Origin: Marinobacter salinisoli
GTDB taxonomy: Bacteria; Pseudomonadota; Gammaproteobacteria; Pseudomonadales; Oleiphilaceae
Length of the DNA: 64,000 bases
Direction of reading: 5' to 3'
Assembly: GCF_017301335.1 (NCBI RefSeq)
Contig: NZ_CP071247.1
Coordinates: 1,736,001-1,800,000 of the forward strand
Positions 57,659 to 64,000 of this stretch are shown one piece after another. The notes beneath the pieces are model-generated. The model worked only from the letters and a program-made list of their open reading frames with translations. It was not told where the DNA came from and did no database searches. The stretch's first letter is position 1. Every line of letters begins with the position of its first letter. The position numbers and the translations under genes were made by a program.

Positions 57659-58885
57659 ATGGCAGAGAGTGCTAATCAGGAAACCGGTCAGTCGATACCC
57701 CGGAAAGTGAAATATCGGAAGACGAAGGCCAGCTGGAACCCTGCCATGCACTCCATCCCGGTGCCAGGCATTCGCCGTATGGTGAATATGGCGGCGACCA
57801 TGAAAGATGTTCTGCATCTTTCCATTGGCCAGCCAGATCTGCCAACGCCCCGGCACATCGTGGATGCCTATATCGATGCGCTCAACGCCGGGCAAACCGG
57901 GTACACCATGGATGCAGGGCTGCCCGAGTTGCTGGTGGCACTGAGGGACTACTACAGCAAGCGCTACAACCGAAAGCTCACCCGGGACAACATCCTGATC
58001 ACCAGCGGTGCAACAGAGGCGATGTACCTGGCCATTTCGGCAACCTCTGCCCCCGGCCGCCAGTTCATCGTTACTGATCCTTCGTTTCTGCTCTACGCGC
58101 CGCTGATCCGGATGAACGGCGGCGAGGTGAAATTCGTTCCCACCCGGGTGGAGAACGACCATCAGCTCGACCCGGAGGAAGTGATCGCGGCCATGGGACC
58201 GCGTACGTTTGCGATCATACTGAACAACCCCAACAACCCGACCGGAGCGGTCTATCCGCGCAGCACCGTGGAAACCATTCTGGAAGAGTGTGCCTTTCGC
58301 GGCATTCAGGTTTATGCCGACGAGGTCTACGACCACCTGATTTTTGACGACGATGATTTTGCCAGCGTCCTGAACTGTTCGGTCGACCTGGACAACATCA
58401 TGTGCATCAGCAGCTTCTCGAAAACCTACAGCATGGCGGGTCTTCGCGTTGGCTGGGTGATTTCCAACCAGGCGACCATCAAGTCCCTGCGACGCTATCA
58501 CATGTTCACCACATCCGTTGCCAACACGCCGTCTCAGTATGCGGGGGTTGCCGCGCTGACCGGGGATCAGCAGTGCGTCCGGGATATGGTTGATATCTAT
58601 CGGGAACGCCGCGACAAGGTGGTTGAGCTGGTGGCACAGACGCCTCATATGCAGGGATACAAGCCTGGTGGAGCCTTCTTCGTATTTCCGGATCTGCCCA
58701 GACATGTCGATGGGTCTGATCTGGCCTTGCGCATGCTGAAAGAAACTGGCGTGTGTGTGGTGCCGGGAGACGCCTTCGGTGAAGAGTCGACGCATGCGTT
58801 GCGTATCAGTTTCTCAACAACCTGCGAGAAACTGGAAGAAGCGTTTGATCGTATTATTCCCTGGATGGCGAAACAGAAGTTCTAG
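57659..58885 (+). CDS. PLP-dependent aminotransferase class I/II
   Basis: 408 residues from ATG 57659, with AGGAGG five bases away; an ATG at 57644 lies before the ribosome-binding site. Fold-type I landmarks are present: LSIGQPDLPTPRHI, the substrate loop GYTMDAGLPELLVAL, LNNPNNPTGAVY, YADEVYDHLIF and the PLP lysine in SSFSKTYSMAGLRVGW. The C-terminal Arg of LRISFS binds the carboxylate. It belongs to the broad aspartate/aromatic group; the substrate is not predictable. The CPXCG gene follows nine bases later. Confidence 0.92.
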   Translation: MAESANQETGQSIPRKVKYRKTKASWNPAMHSIPVPGIRRMVNMAATMKDVLHLSIGQPDLPTPRHIVDAYIDALNAGQTGYTMDAGLPELLVALRDYYSKRYNRKLTRDNILITSGATEAMYLAISATSAPGRQFIVTDPSFLLYAPLIRMNGGEVKFVPTRVENDHQLDPEEVIAAMGPRTFAIILNNPNNPTGAVYPRSTVETILEECAFRGIQVYADEVYDHLIFDDDDFASVLNCSVDLDNIMCISSFSKTYSMAGLRVGWVISNQATIKSLRRYHMFTTSVANTPSQYAGVAALTGDQQCVRDMVDIYRERRDKVVELVAQTPHMQGYKPGGAFFVFPDLPRHVDGSDLALRMLKETGVCVVPGDAFGEESTHALRISFSTTCEKLEEAFDRIIPWMAKQKF

Positions 58886-58894
58886 GGGATTGCC

Positions 58895-59086
58895 ATGCCT
58901 GCTCTGGAATTGATGCTCATCCAGTGCCCCTATTGCTGGGAGACGCAAGAGATAGCCATTGATCCCTCGGTTTCAGAGCAGGAGTATGTTGAAGACTGCC
59001 AGGTGTGCTGTCGTCCGATCGTACTCTCAATAACCATTGATGTTGACCTGACGCCCCACGTGGACGTTCGGGCCGAAAACGATTAA
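58895..59086 (+). CDS. CPXCG-motif cysteine-rich protein
   Basis: 63 residues with two paired-cysteine knuckles, IQCPYCWE and DCQVCCRPI, probably binding one zinc. The rest (VLSITIDVDLTPHVDVRAE) is beta-like. This matches the CPXCG family of small gammaproteobacterial proteins of unknown function; here the first knuckle is CPYCW rather than CPxCG. The ATG has AGGGGA upstream and lies nine bases after the aminotransferase, so it is likely co-transcribed. Confidence 0.85.
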   Translation: MPALELMLIQCPYCWETQEIAIDPSVSEQEYVEDCQVCCRPIVLSITIDVDLTPHVDVRAEND

Positions 59087-59163
59087 TCCGCGCCCGATTT
59101 ACGCCACGCGCCCCGGGATGGCCGCCGGGTTGTGGCCATCTGCAATTTATATGGAGACGCAAC

Positions 59164-59733
59164 ATGTTCCACGCCTTCAGAGGGCTTTCATTTTTGCTGC
59201 TGGCCATTCTGGCCCTCACCAGTGGGTGCGCGAGTTTTTCGCCTTACTCCGTTTCCGAGCGTGAGATCGAAAAGCATCTGAAAGAGGCGGTGCGAGATTT
59301 CGATCGCGAACAACTCAGAGCAGGTTCTCCGCTAAGTCTGAGTCTTGATGACGCGGATATTACGCTCGGCCCCGACGGCCGCGATGTGGCGGTGATAGAT
59401 GTGAAAGGGCAGGTGTCGTTAAACGCACTTCTGGCGCGATTGCCAGTGGATATTTCCCTCAAGGTGGAAGGGGCGCCGGTGTACGACAGCACCGAAAAGG
59501 CGATTTATTTGCGCCGGCTCCAGCTGCTGGAGAGCGAGATTGATTCCCCACTGTTCAAGGGCGATCTGAAACCCGTGACCGATAACGTGATGCGTGCCGT
59601 GGCGCAGATGCTCGAGGTCATGCCGGTCTACCGGCTGGATGAAACCGATTTTGCGCAACGCATGTTTGGCGCCATGCCGGTGGATGTGCGGGTTGCGCCG
59701 GGGCGTCTGGAATTCATCATGGACGGTGAGTAA
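59164..59733 (+). CDS. DUF1439 lipoprotein
   Basis: 189 residues. The N-terminal signal LSFLLLAILALTSGCAS contains a lipobox (LTSGC), so the mature protein is lipidated at Cys21 or so. The rest follows the DUF1439 pattern: SEREIEKHLKEAVRDFDREQ, the beta strands of the middle, then PVYRLDETDFAQRMFGAMP and a strand-rich end. Members form a tubular lipid-binding-like fold; function is unknown. GGAGAC precedes the ATG. A GC-rich hairpin follows the stop. Confidence 0.88.
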   Translation: MFHAFRGLSFLLLAILALTSGCASFSPYSVSEREIEKHLKEAVRDFDREQLRAGSPLSLSLDDADITLGPDGRDVAVIDVKGQVSLNALLARLPVDISLKVEGAPVYDSTEKAIYLRRLQLLESEIDSPLFKGDLKPVTDNVMRAVAQMLEVMPVYRLDETDFAQRMFGAMPVDVRVAPGRLEFIMDGE

Positions 59734-59755
59734 GGCGGCCCACGCGGTGGCCGCC
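59734..59755 (+). terminator. GC-rich hairpin after the DUF1439 gene
   Basis: GGCGGCC (59734-59740) pairs with GGCCGCC (59749-59755) directly after the stop. The hairpin is strong but lacks a T tract, so it is only a possible terminator between convergent genes. Confidence 0.4.
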
Positions 59756-59771
59756 TCCTGAGCGCGCCCGC

Positions 59772-60926
59772 CTATCCTGAAATTCTGCGACGAATGGCGG
59801 CACCAATTTCCTGGGTGCCTCGCTGGCTTTCGCCACTCTCCGCGAGATCGGCCGCAACGGCGTCGTGCAACTCCTTGCCTGCTGCGGCCAGGGCGGGATC
59901 TTTCCGGCCCAACCATTCCAGCATACGAGCGGTCGTGAACAGCATCGCCGTGGGGTCTGCCAGTCCCTGCCCCGCAATGTCTGGCGCGCTGCCGTGGGTG
60001 GGTTCGAACATGGACGGAACATCCGGATCGGTCGGGTTCAGGTTGCAGGACGGCGCGACGCCCATGCCACCGGAAAGCACCGCCGCCAGATCAGTGAGAA
60101 TGTCGCCCTGCAGATTGCTGGCCACCACCACGTCAAAGGCCCAGGGGCTCTGCACGAACTTCATGCACGCGGCATCCACCAGTTCGTGATGGATGGCCAC
60201 ATCCGGAAACTCCTCGCTGATTTCCTCGAACGCTTCGGTATACATGTCACCCCAATGACGCAGGGCGTTGCGCTTGGTGATCAGGCACACCTGGCTCTCA
60301 CAGGTACGCCCGTCGAGTGTCCGGAAGCTTCGGGTTCGGCCTTCTTTCACCCGTTCGGCGGCCCTTAGCCGGGCTTGCTCAAAACCGTACCGGATGATGC
60401 GATCGGTGGCTTTGCGGGTGAACACCTCCATTTGTGTCGCCACTTCGTCGGATGTGCCTTTGCGCAGCCGGCCACCCTGGCTGACGTACTCACCTTCAGA
60501 GTTTTCGCGGATTACGAGCATGTCGATGTCACGGGCGCGCTCATCCGCCAGATACTGGCGAGCGCCGGGTAGCAGGCGCGCAGGCCGTTCGCACACCCAC
60601 TGGTCAAATCCCTTGCGCATGTCCAGCAGGGGGGCGAGGGAGATGCTGTCTGGCAGCAGATAGCGGTCTTTGTCATCCACAGGGCCTGGATCCCCAAGCG
60701 CTCCAAGAAGAATGGCGTCGTAAGCCCTGAGTTGTTCCAGCGCGTCGGCGGGCATGGACTCGCCGTGCGCCTCATGCCAGGCATGGGATGGCCAGGGAAA
60801 ACGGGTCCATTCCACAGCCAGCCCATGTTTGGCTCGGAGGGCTTCAAGGCAGTGAATGGCTTCGCCGATGACTTCGGGGCCAATGCCATCGCCCGGTGTG
60901 ACAGCGATACGGGTATTGTCGGCCAT
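59772..60926 (-). CDS. Tartrate/isopropylmalate-type NAD-dependent decarboxylating dehydrogenase
   Basis: 384 residues from ATG 60926 (AAGGAG upstream). Family motifs are present: AVTPGDGIGPEVIGEA, RENSEGEYVSQGG, the metal-binding Asp residues in ASNLQGDILTDLAAVLSGG, and the nucleotide-binding FEPTHGSAPDIAGQG. The protein resembles tartrate dehydrogenase/decarboxylase more than LeuB, since LeuB usually lies in the leuCDB operon, which is absent here. Substrate (tartrate, D-malate or another 2-hydroxyacid) is inferred. It is a single gene, divergent from the small membrane gene. Confidence 0.85.
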   Translation of the reverse strand: MADNTRIAVTPGDGIGPEVIGEAIHCLEALRAKHGLAVEWTRFPWPSHAWHEAHGESMPADALEQLRAYDAILLGALGDPGPVDDKDRYLLPDSISLAPLLDMRKGFDQWVCERPARLLPGARQYLADERARDIDMLVIRENSEGEYVSQGGRLRKGTSDEVATQMEVFTRKATDRIIRYGFEQARLRAAERVKEGRTRSFRTLDGRTCESQVCLITKRNALRHWGDMYTEAFEEISEEFPDVAIHHELVDAACMKFVQSPWAFDVVVASNLQGDILTDLAAVLSGGMGVAPSCNLNPTDPDVPSMFEPTHGSAPDIAGQGLADPTAMLFTTARMLEWLGRKDPALAAAGKELHDAVAADLAESGESQRGTQEIGAAIRRRISG

Positions 60927-61081
60927 TCTGGTACTCCTTTTCTGAATTGGCGCGTCGATAAATGACAACCCCAGTGTAGTCATCTCAAGTATCTATGCCA
61001 CCACCAGGTCCGCGTGTTGATGCCTGTTTTACCAGCCCTTTCCCGGGCGTTATAGTGACGGTTCCAGAGACAACAAACAGG

Positions 61082-61447
61082 ATGGTTGCCTTGCTCTACC
61101 GTATCATTACCGTGATTGGCGCGCTGGTGTTTGTCGTGGCCCTGTTCGGGCTGTTGTGGTTCTTCTGTAAAAAGTTCCTGCAGCATCATGGCGTCACCGA
61201 CCAGGTCTCTGACCGGGCAACCGTTTTAGCCTCCTGGACCTTTGCCGGCATCAGTGTGGGGCTGCTGCTGGCGGTGGTTGGCGCCTTCATTGTCGGCCCC
61301 TGGGCGTTCTACCGTACTCTGCGGGGGCACGATGTGCCGGTGTCAGATGGCGCCGCCATCTGGTGGGGATTCGGAATTGTCGTGGCCTCGTTGGGCATTA
61401 CTTCAATTGGCTTTCTGCTGTTTCTCAAAGCCGTCGGCGCTTACTGA
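61082..61447 (+). CDS. Unknown three-helix membrane protein
   Basis: 121 residues from ATG 61082; the start is uncertain because no good Shine-Dalgarno is seen and the frame is open to 60995. Three transmembrane helices are clear: IITVIGALVFVVALFGLLWF, FAGISVGLLLAVVGAFIVG and GFGIVVASLGITSIGFLLFL. Short basic and polar loops separate them (KKFLQHHGVTDQVSDR; YRTLRGHDVPVSDG). I recognise no family. It ends eight bases before the LysR gene on the opposite strand. Confidence 0.6.
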   Translation: MVALLYRIITVIGALVFVVALFGLLWFFCKKFLQHHGVTDQVSDRATVLASWTFAGISVGLLLAVVGAFIVGPWAFYRTLRGHDVPVSDGAAIWWGFGIVVASLGITSIGFLLFLKAVGAY

Positions 61448-61454
61448 GCCTGGC

Positions 61455-62348
61455 CTAGGAGATGGCCTGCAATTGATCGCGAAACCACACCAGCGCCGGC
61501 TCCCGTTCGTAGGCCTTGTGCCAGTAAAGGTACACATCGATGGAAGGCATATCCGCCGGCGGCTTCAGAATGTGGATATCCGCGCGCTCGGCAATGATCC
61601 GGGCGTAGGCTTCGGGCATGGTCAGCAGCAGGTCGCTCTGTTCAACTACCCGGCAGGCGGCGTAATAATGCTGGCAGCGGAGCCGGATGTTGCGTTGTAC
61701 TCCCAACCGGGATAACTCAAAGTCCTCAATGCCCGGGCCTTCAGAGCGTGAGGACACGAGCACATGCTGATGGCGCAGGTAGTCGGCCATGGTCATGGGC
61801 GATGAAACAAACGGGTGGCCGGTTCGCGCCAGCACCACCAGGCGATCCTTCCGTAACAGCTGATGAGCGGTCTGGTCGCTGACCGGTAACAGCACATCCA
61901 CCGCAAAGTCCAGCTTGCCAGCTGCCAGTTGGCTCTCCATCTCCCGCCTGGCCACCCGCTGGCTGACGATCTCCAGTTCTCTGAACGGTTCCAGGCGCTG
62001 CATCAGTGGCGGCAGGAATGTTGATTCCAGAATATCCCGCAATCCGAGCGCGTAGGTTTTCCGATGGTTGGCCGGATCGAAGGCATGAAACTGATTCACG
62101 GCGGTCTGAATCTGGGTCAGGCCTGGCCGCATGGAGTCCCGAAAGCGGCGCGCCAGCGGCGTTGGCACCATTTGATGGCCCTGACGGGTAAACAGCGGAT
62201 CGTCGAAGTGGTCCCGCAGGCGTGACAGCGAGTGGCTGACCGCCGGTTGTGTCAGGTTCAGGGCCTGCGCGGCGCGGGTAAGGCTTCCTTCCCGGTAAAT
62301 GGTGTCAAACACGTGCAGCAGGTTCAGGTCCAGTCGGTTCAGTGCCAC
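61455..62348 (-). CDS. LysR-type transcriptional regulator
   Basis: 297 residues from GTG 62348 (GGAG upstream). The N-terminal winged helix-turn-helix is typical (LDLNLLHVFDTIYREGSLTR, AAQALNLTQPAVSHSLSRLR). The effector-binding domain spans about 95-297. It is divergent from an acyl-CoA dehydrogenase gene, the usual arrangement for a LysR regulator and its target, so it probably controls the acyl-CoA dehydrogenase/short-chain dehydrogenase unit (inference). Confidence 0.93.
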   Translation of the reverse strand: MALNRLDLNLLHVFDTIYREGSLTRAAQALNLTQPAVSHSLSRLRDHFDDPLFTRQGHQMVPTPLARRFRDSMRPGLTQIQTAVNQFHAFDPANHRKTYALGLRDILESTFLPPLMQRLEPFRELEIVSQRVARREMESQLAAGKLDFAVDVLLPVSDQTAHQLLRKDRLVVLARTGHPFVSSPMTMADYLRHQHVLVSSRSEGPGIEDFELSRLGVQRNIRLRCQHYYAACRVVEQSDLLLTMPEAYARIIAERADIHILKPPADMPSIDVYLYWHKAYEREPALVWFRDQLQAIS

Positions 62349-62376
62349 GGGAAGCTCCAGTTAATACGCATAAGAA

Positions 62377-62389
62377 TTATTGATGATAA
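62377..62389. promoter_or_regulatory. Candidate LysR binding site
   Basis: TTATTGATGATAA has the T-N11-A form with TTAT/ATAA arms and lies 28 bases from the LysR start, in the 147-base gap ahead of the acyl-CoA dehydrogenase. Several AT-rich half sites (GATAA) follow. Confidence 0.4.
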
Positions 62390-62495
62390 ACGATAAGTAA
62401 AATTCAGTCGCGTAATAGATGTACGCCACCTAGACTGGTCTCAACGTGAAGATAAAGGCGCACTCCCGAAGTGCCGATTCAGTGAGGACACGGCA

Positions 62496-63707
62496 ATGGA
62501 CTTCAATATTTCCGAGAAAGGTCAGGACTATCTCAACCGCGTGAAAAAGTTTATGGCGGAGGAGATTTTTCCCATTGAGGAGCAGTACTACAAAGACATG
62601 GCTGCTCTGGACAATCGCTGGGTAGAGTTACCCGTCATTCGGGAGCTGAAAGAGAAGGCCAGGGCGCAGGGCCTTTGGAACATGTTTTTTCCGGACGACA
62701 AGTATGGCTGTGGTCTGCTCAATTCCGACTATGCCCTGATCGCCGAAGAGACCGGCCGAAGCTTCATTGCGCCGGAAATTTTCAACTGCAATGCGCCAGA
62801 CACCGGCAACATGGAAGTGCTCATTCATTATGGCTCCGAAGAGCAGAAAGCCGAGTGGCTGCCGCGTTTGCTCAGTGGTGAAATCCGCTCAGCCTTCTGC
62901 ATGACCGAGCCCGCCGTGGCGTCTTCCGATGCAACCAATATGGAAGCAACGGCCATCGTCGAAGGCGAGGAAGTGGTCCTCAACGGTCGCAAATGGTGGA
63001 GCACCGGCGTTGGTCACCCGGACTGCAAGGTTGCCATTTTCATGGGGCTGACGGATCCGGATGCCCACAAGCACCGCCGGCATTCCATGGTGCTGGTGCC
63101 GATGGATACCCCGGGGGTGAAGGTCGAGCGCATGCTGCCGGTGTTCGGCGCGTACGATGAGCCTTACGGTCACGGTGAAGTGGTGTTCGACAATGTTCGC
63201 CTGCCCAAGAGTGCCTTCATAGCAGGCCCGGGTCGGGGTTTTGAAATCGCCCAGGGACGTCTTGGGCCGGGACGTGTCCATCATTGCATGCGGGCGATTG
63301 GCGCTGCCGAGCGCACTCTGGAAATCCTCATCAAGCGGGCAATGACCCGAGAAGCCTTCGGCCGGCCAATCGCCAAGCTGGGCGGTAATCCAGACATTAT
63401 TGCCAACGCCCGTATGGCCATCGAACAGGCGCGACTGCTTACTCTGAAATGCGCCTGGGCGCTGGATACCAAGGGCATCATGGGGGCGTTGCAGGAAGTC
63501 TCGATGATCAAGGCTGTGATTCCCTCCATGCTGCAGACCATCGTGGATCAGGCCATTCAGATTCATGGTGGCGCCGGAGTCAGTGATGACGATTTCCCGC
63601 TGACCCAGCTGTTTGCCTATGCGCGGGTTCTTCGCCTGGCGGATGGGCCGGATGAGGTGCATCGTGCGATGGTGGCGCGTCTTGAGATGCGCAAGTACAA
63701 GCAGTGA
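62496..63707 (+). CDS. Acyl-CoA dehydrogenase family protein (ACAD10/11-like)
   Basis: 403 residues. FAD-dependent alpha,beta-dehydrogenation of acyl-CoA, first step of beta-oxidation. Landmarks: AFCMTEPAVASSDATNMEAT (FAD and substrate loop), VEGEEVVLNGRKWWSTGVGH, GRVHHCMRAIGAAERTLEI, REAFGRPIAKLGGN and the C-terminal IHGGAGVSDDDFPL plus YARVLRLADGPDEVH, the last typical of the ACAD10/11 group. Chain-length preference cannot be read. It is followed 48 bases later by a short-chain dehydrogenase, and divergent from a LysR gene that may control both. Confidence 0.92.
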   Translation: MDFNISEKGQDYLNRVKKFMAEEIFPIEEQYYKDMAALDNRWVELPVIRELKEKARAQGLWNMFFPDDKYGCGLLNSDYALIAEETGRSFIAPEIFNCNAPDTGNMEVLIHYGSEEQKAEWLPRLLSGEIRSAFCMTEPAVASSDATNMEATAIVEGEEVVLNGRKWWSTGVGHPDCKVAIFMGLTDPDAHKHRRHSMVLVPMDTPGVKVERMLPVFGAYDEPYGHGEVVFDNVRLPKSAFIAGPGRGFEIAQGRLGPGRVHHCMRAIGAAERTLEILIKRAMTREAFGRPIAKLGGNPDIIANARMAIEQARLLTLKCAWALDTKGIMGALQEVSMIKAVIPSMLQTIVDQAIQIHGGAGVSDDDFPLTQLFAYARVLRLADGPDEVHRAMVARLEMRKYKQ

Positions 63708-63755
63708 GGCGGATGTAGTCAGGCGAAAAAATTCAACAGAACAACGGGAAACACC

Positions 63756-64000
63756 ATGACACAGAGAGTATTCATCACAGGCGGTGCAAGTGGGTTGGGG
63801 CGCGCTTTGGCGCTGCGCTATGCCAAAGACGGTGCCAGGGTTTGTATTGGTGACATCAACCCGGAACAGGGTGCGGGTGTCGAGCAGGAGATCAATACAG
63901 CCGGCGGTGAAGGCTTTTTCATCGAGTGTAATGTCCGCCGTCTGACCGATCTTGAGAAGGCTCGTGATGCCGTGGTCGAGAAGTGGGGCGGCGTGGATGT
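63756..64000 (+). CDS. Short-chain dehydrogenase/reductase, N-terminal part (3' end outside window)
   Basis: Partial: 81 full codons from ATG 63756, with ACGGGAA upstream, running off the window. The cofactor motif TGGASGLGRALALRYA (TGxxxGxG) is at residues 8-23. The Asp after strand 2 (VCIGDINPEQ) favours NAD over NADP. Strand 4 and the catalytic YxxxK are not in the window. Placed after the acyl-CoA dehydrogenase, it may act on a 3-hydroxyacyl or alcohol intermediate (inference). Confidence 0.85.
   Translation, partial: MTQRVFITGGASGLGRALALRYAKDGARVCIGDINPEQGAGVEQEINTAGGEGFFIECNVRRLTDLEKARDAVVEKWGGVD

Overview
The window looks like a contiguous piece of a Marinobacter-type gammaproteobacterial chromosome (GC-rich, roughly 57-60% by eye). 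The assignment rests on three things. The order nadB / algU(rpoE)-mucA-mucB-mucC-mucD / lepA-lepB-DUF4845-rnc-era-recO-pdxJ and the block cysM-rlmD-relA-mazG are the Pseudomonas-like arrangement. A roughly 512-residue alcohol-forming fatty acyl reductase of the kind described from Marinobacter is present. There are many lipid and acyl-CoA genes. I saw no rRNA, tRNA, CRISPR array, prophage or insertion sequence; nearly everything is chromosomal core or lineage-specific core.

Layout. 0-4.4 kb: recJ (5' end cut), prfB with its programmed +1 frameshift, lysS, ung. 4.4-8.8 kb, minus strand: nadB, sdhE, ygfX, ygfZ and an HDOD signalling protein. 9-13.2 kb: envelope-stress operon sigma-E/anti-sigma/rseB/rseC/mucD, closed by a strong terminator. 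13.3-22.3 kb: a CHASE-PAS-GGDEF-EAL protein, then lepA, lepB, DUF4845, rnc, era, recO, pdxJ. 22.3-25.2 kb, minus: a BarA/GacS hybrid kinase split by a single-base frameshift. 25.4-30.8 kb: cysM, rlmD, relA, mazG. 30.9-31.6 kb: two small convergent paralogous genes of ribbon-helix-helix appearance. 31.7-37.4 kb: ppc, adk, tsaB, an unknown small gene, rsmJ. 37.4-43.4 kb: plsB, nudC, murI, a DUF2156 acyltransferase-like protein and a methyltransferase.

43.6-57.4 kb is the most distinctive part. It has a receiver-PAS-GGDEF-EAL protein whose start overlaps the end of an HDOD-histidine-kinase gene, and a divergent orphan gene. Then come fatty acyl reductase, acetyl-CoA synthetase, a LuxR-type response regulator (CrbR/ErdR-like), a three-histidine-box fatty acid desaturase with a FabR/DesT-like operator, and a two-gene unit of a 2-hydroxyacid dehydrogenase and an alkyl-DHAP-synthase-like flavoprotein. 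57.6-64 kb: an aminotransferase, a CPXCG zinc-ribbon-like protein, a DUF1439 lipoprotein, a tartrate/isopropylmalate-type dehydrogenase, a small membrane protein, a LysR regulator, an acyl-CoA dehydrogenase and the start of a short-chain dehydrogenase.

How it fits together: the genes cover DNA repair, translation and tRNA modification, stress control (sigma E, RelA, Gac) and c-di-GMP signalling. The right half has a lipid theme: acetate activation, fatty alcohol formation, desaturation, possible ether-lipid formation and beta-oxidation. The most interesting hypotheses are (1) that fatty alcohol from the reductase could feed the AGPS-like enzyme nearby, (2) the disrupted Gac sensor kinase, (3) the HDOD-kinase / GGDEF-EAL pair, and (4) the convergent small paralog pair. 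Start sites were chosen from ribosome-binding sites, overlaps and family N-termini; functions are from motif recognition only, with no database search.
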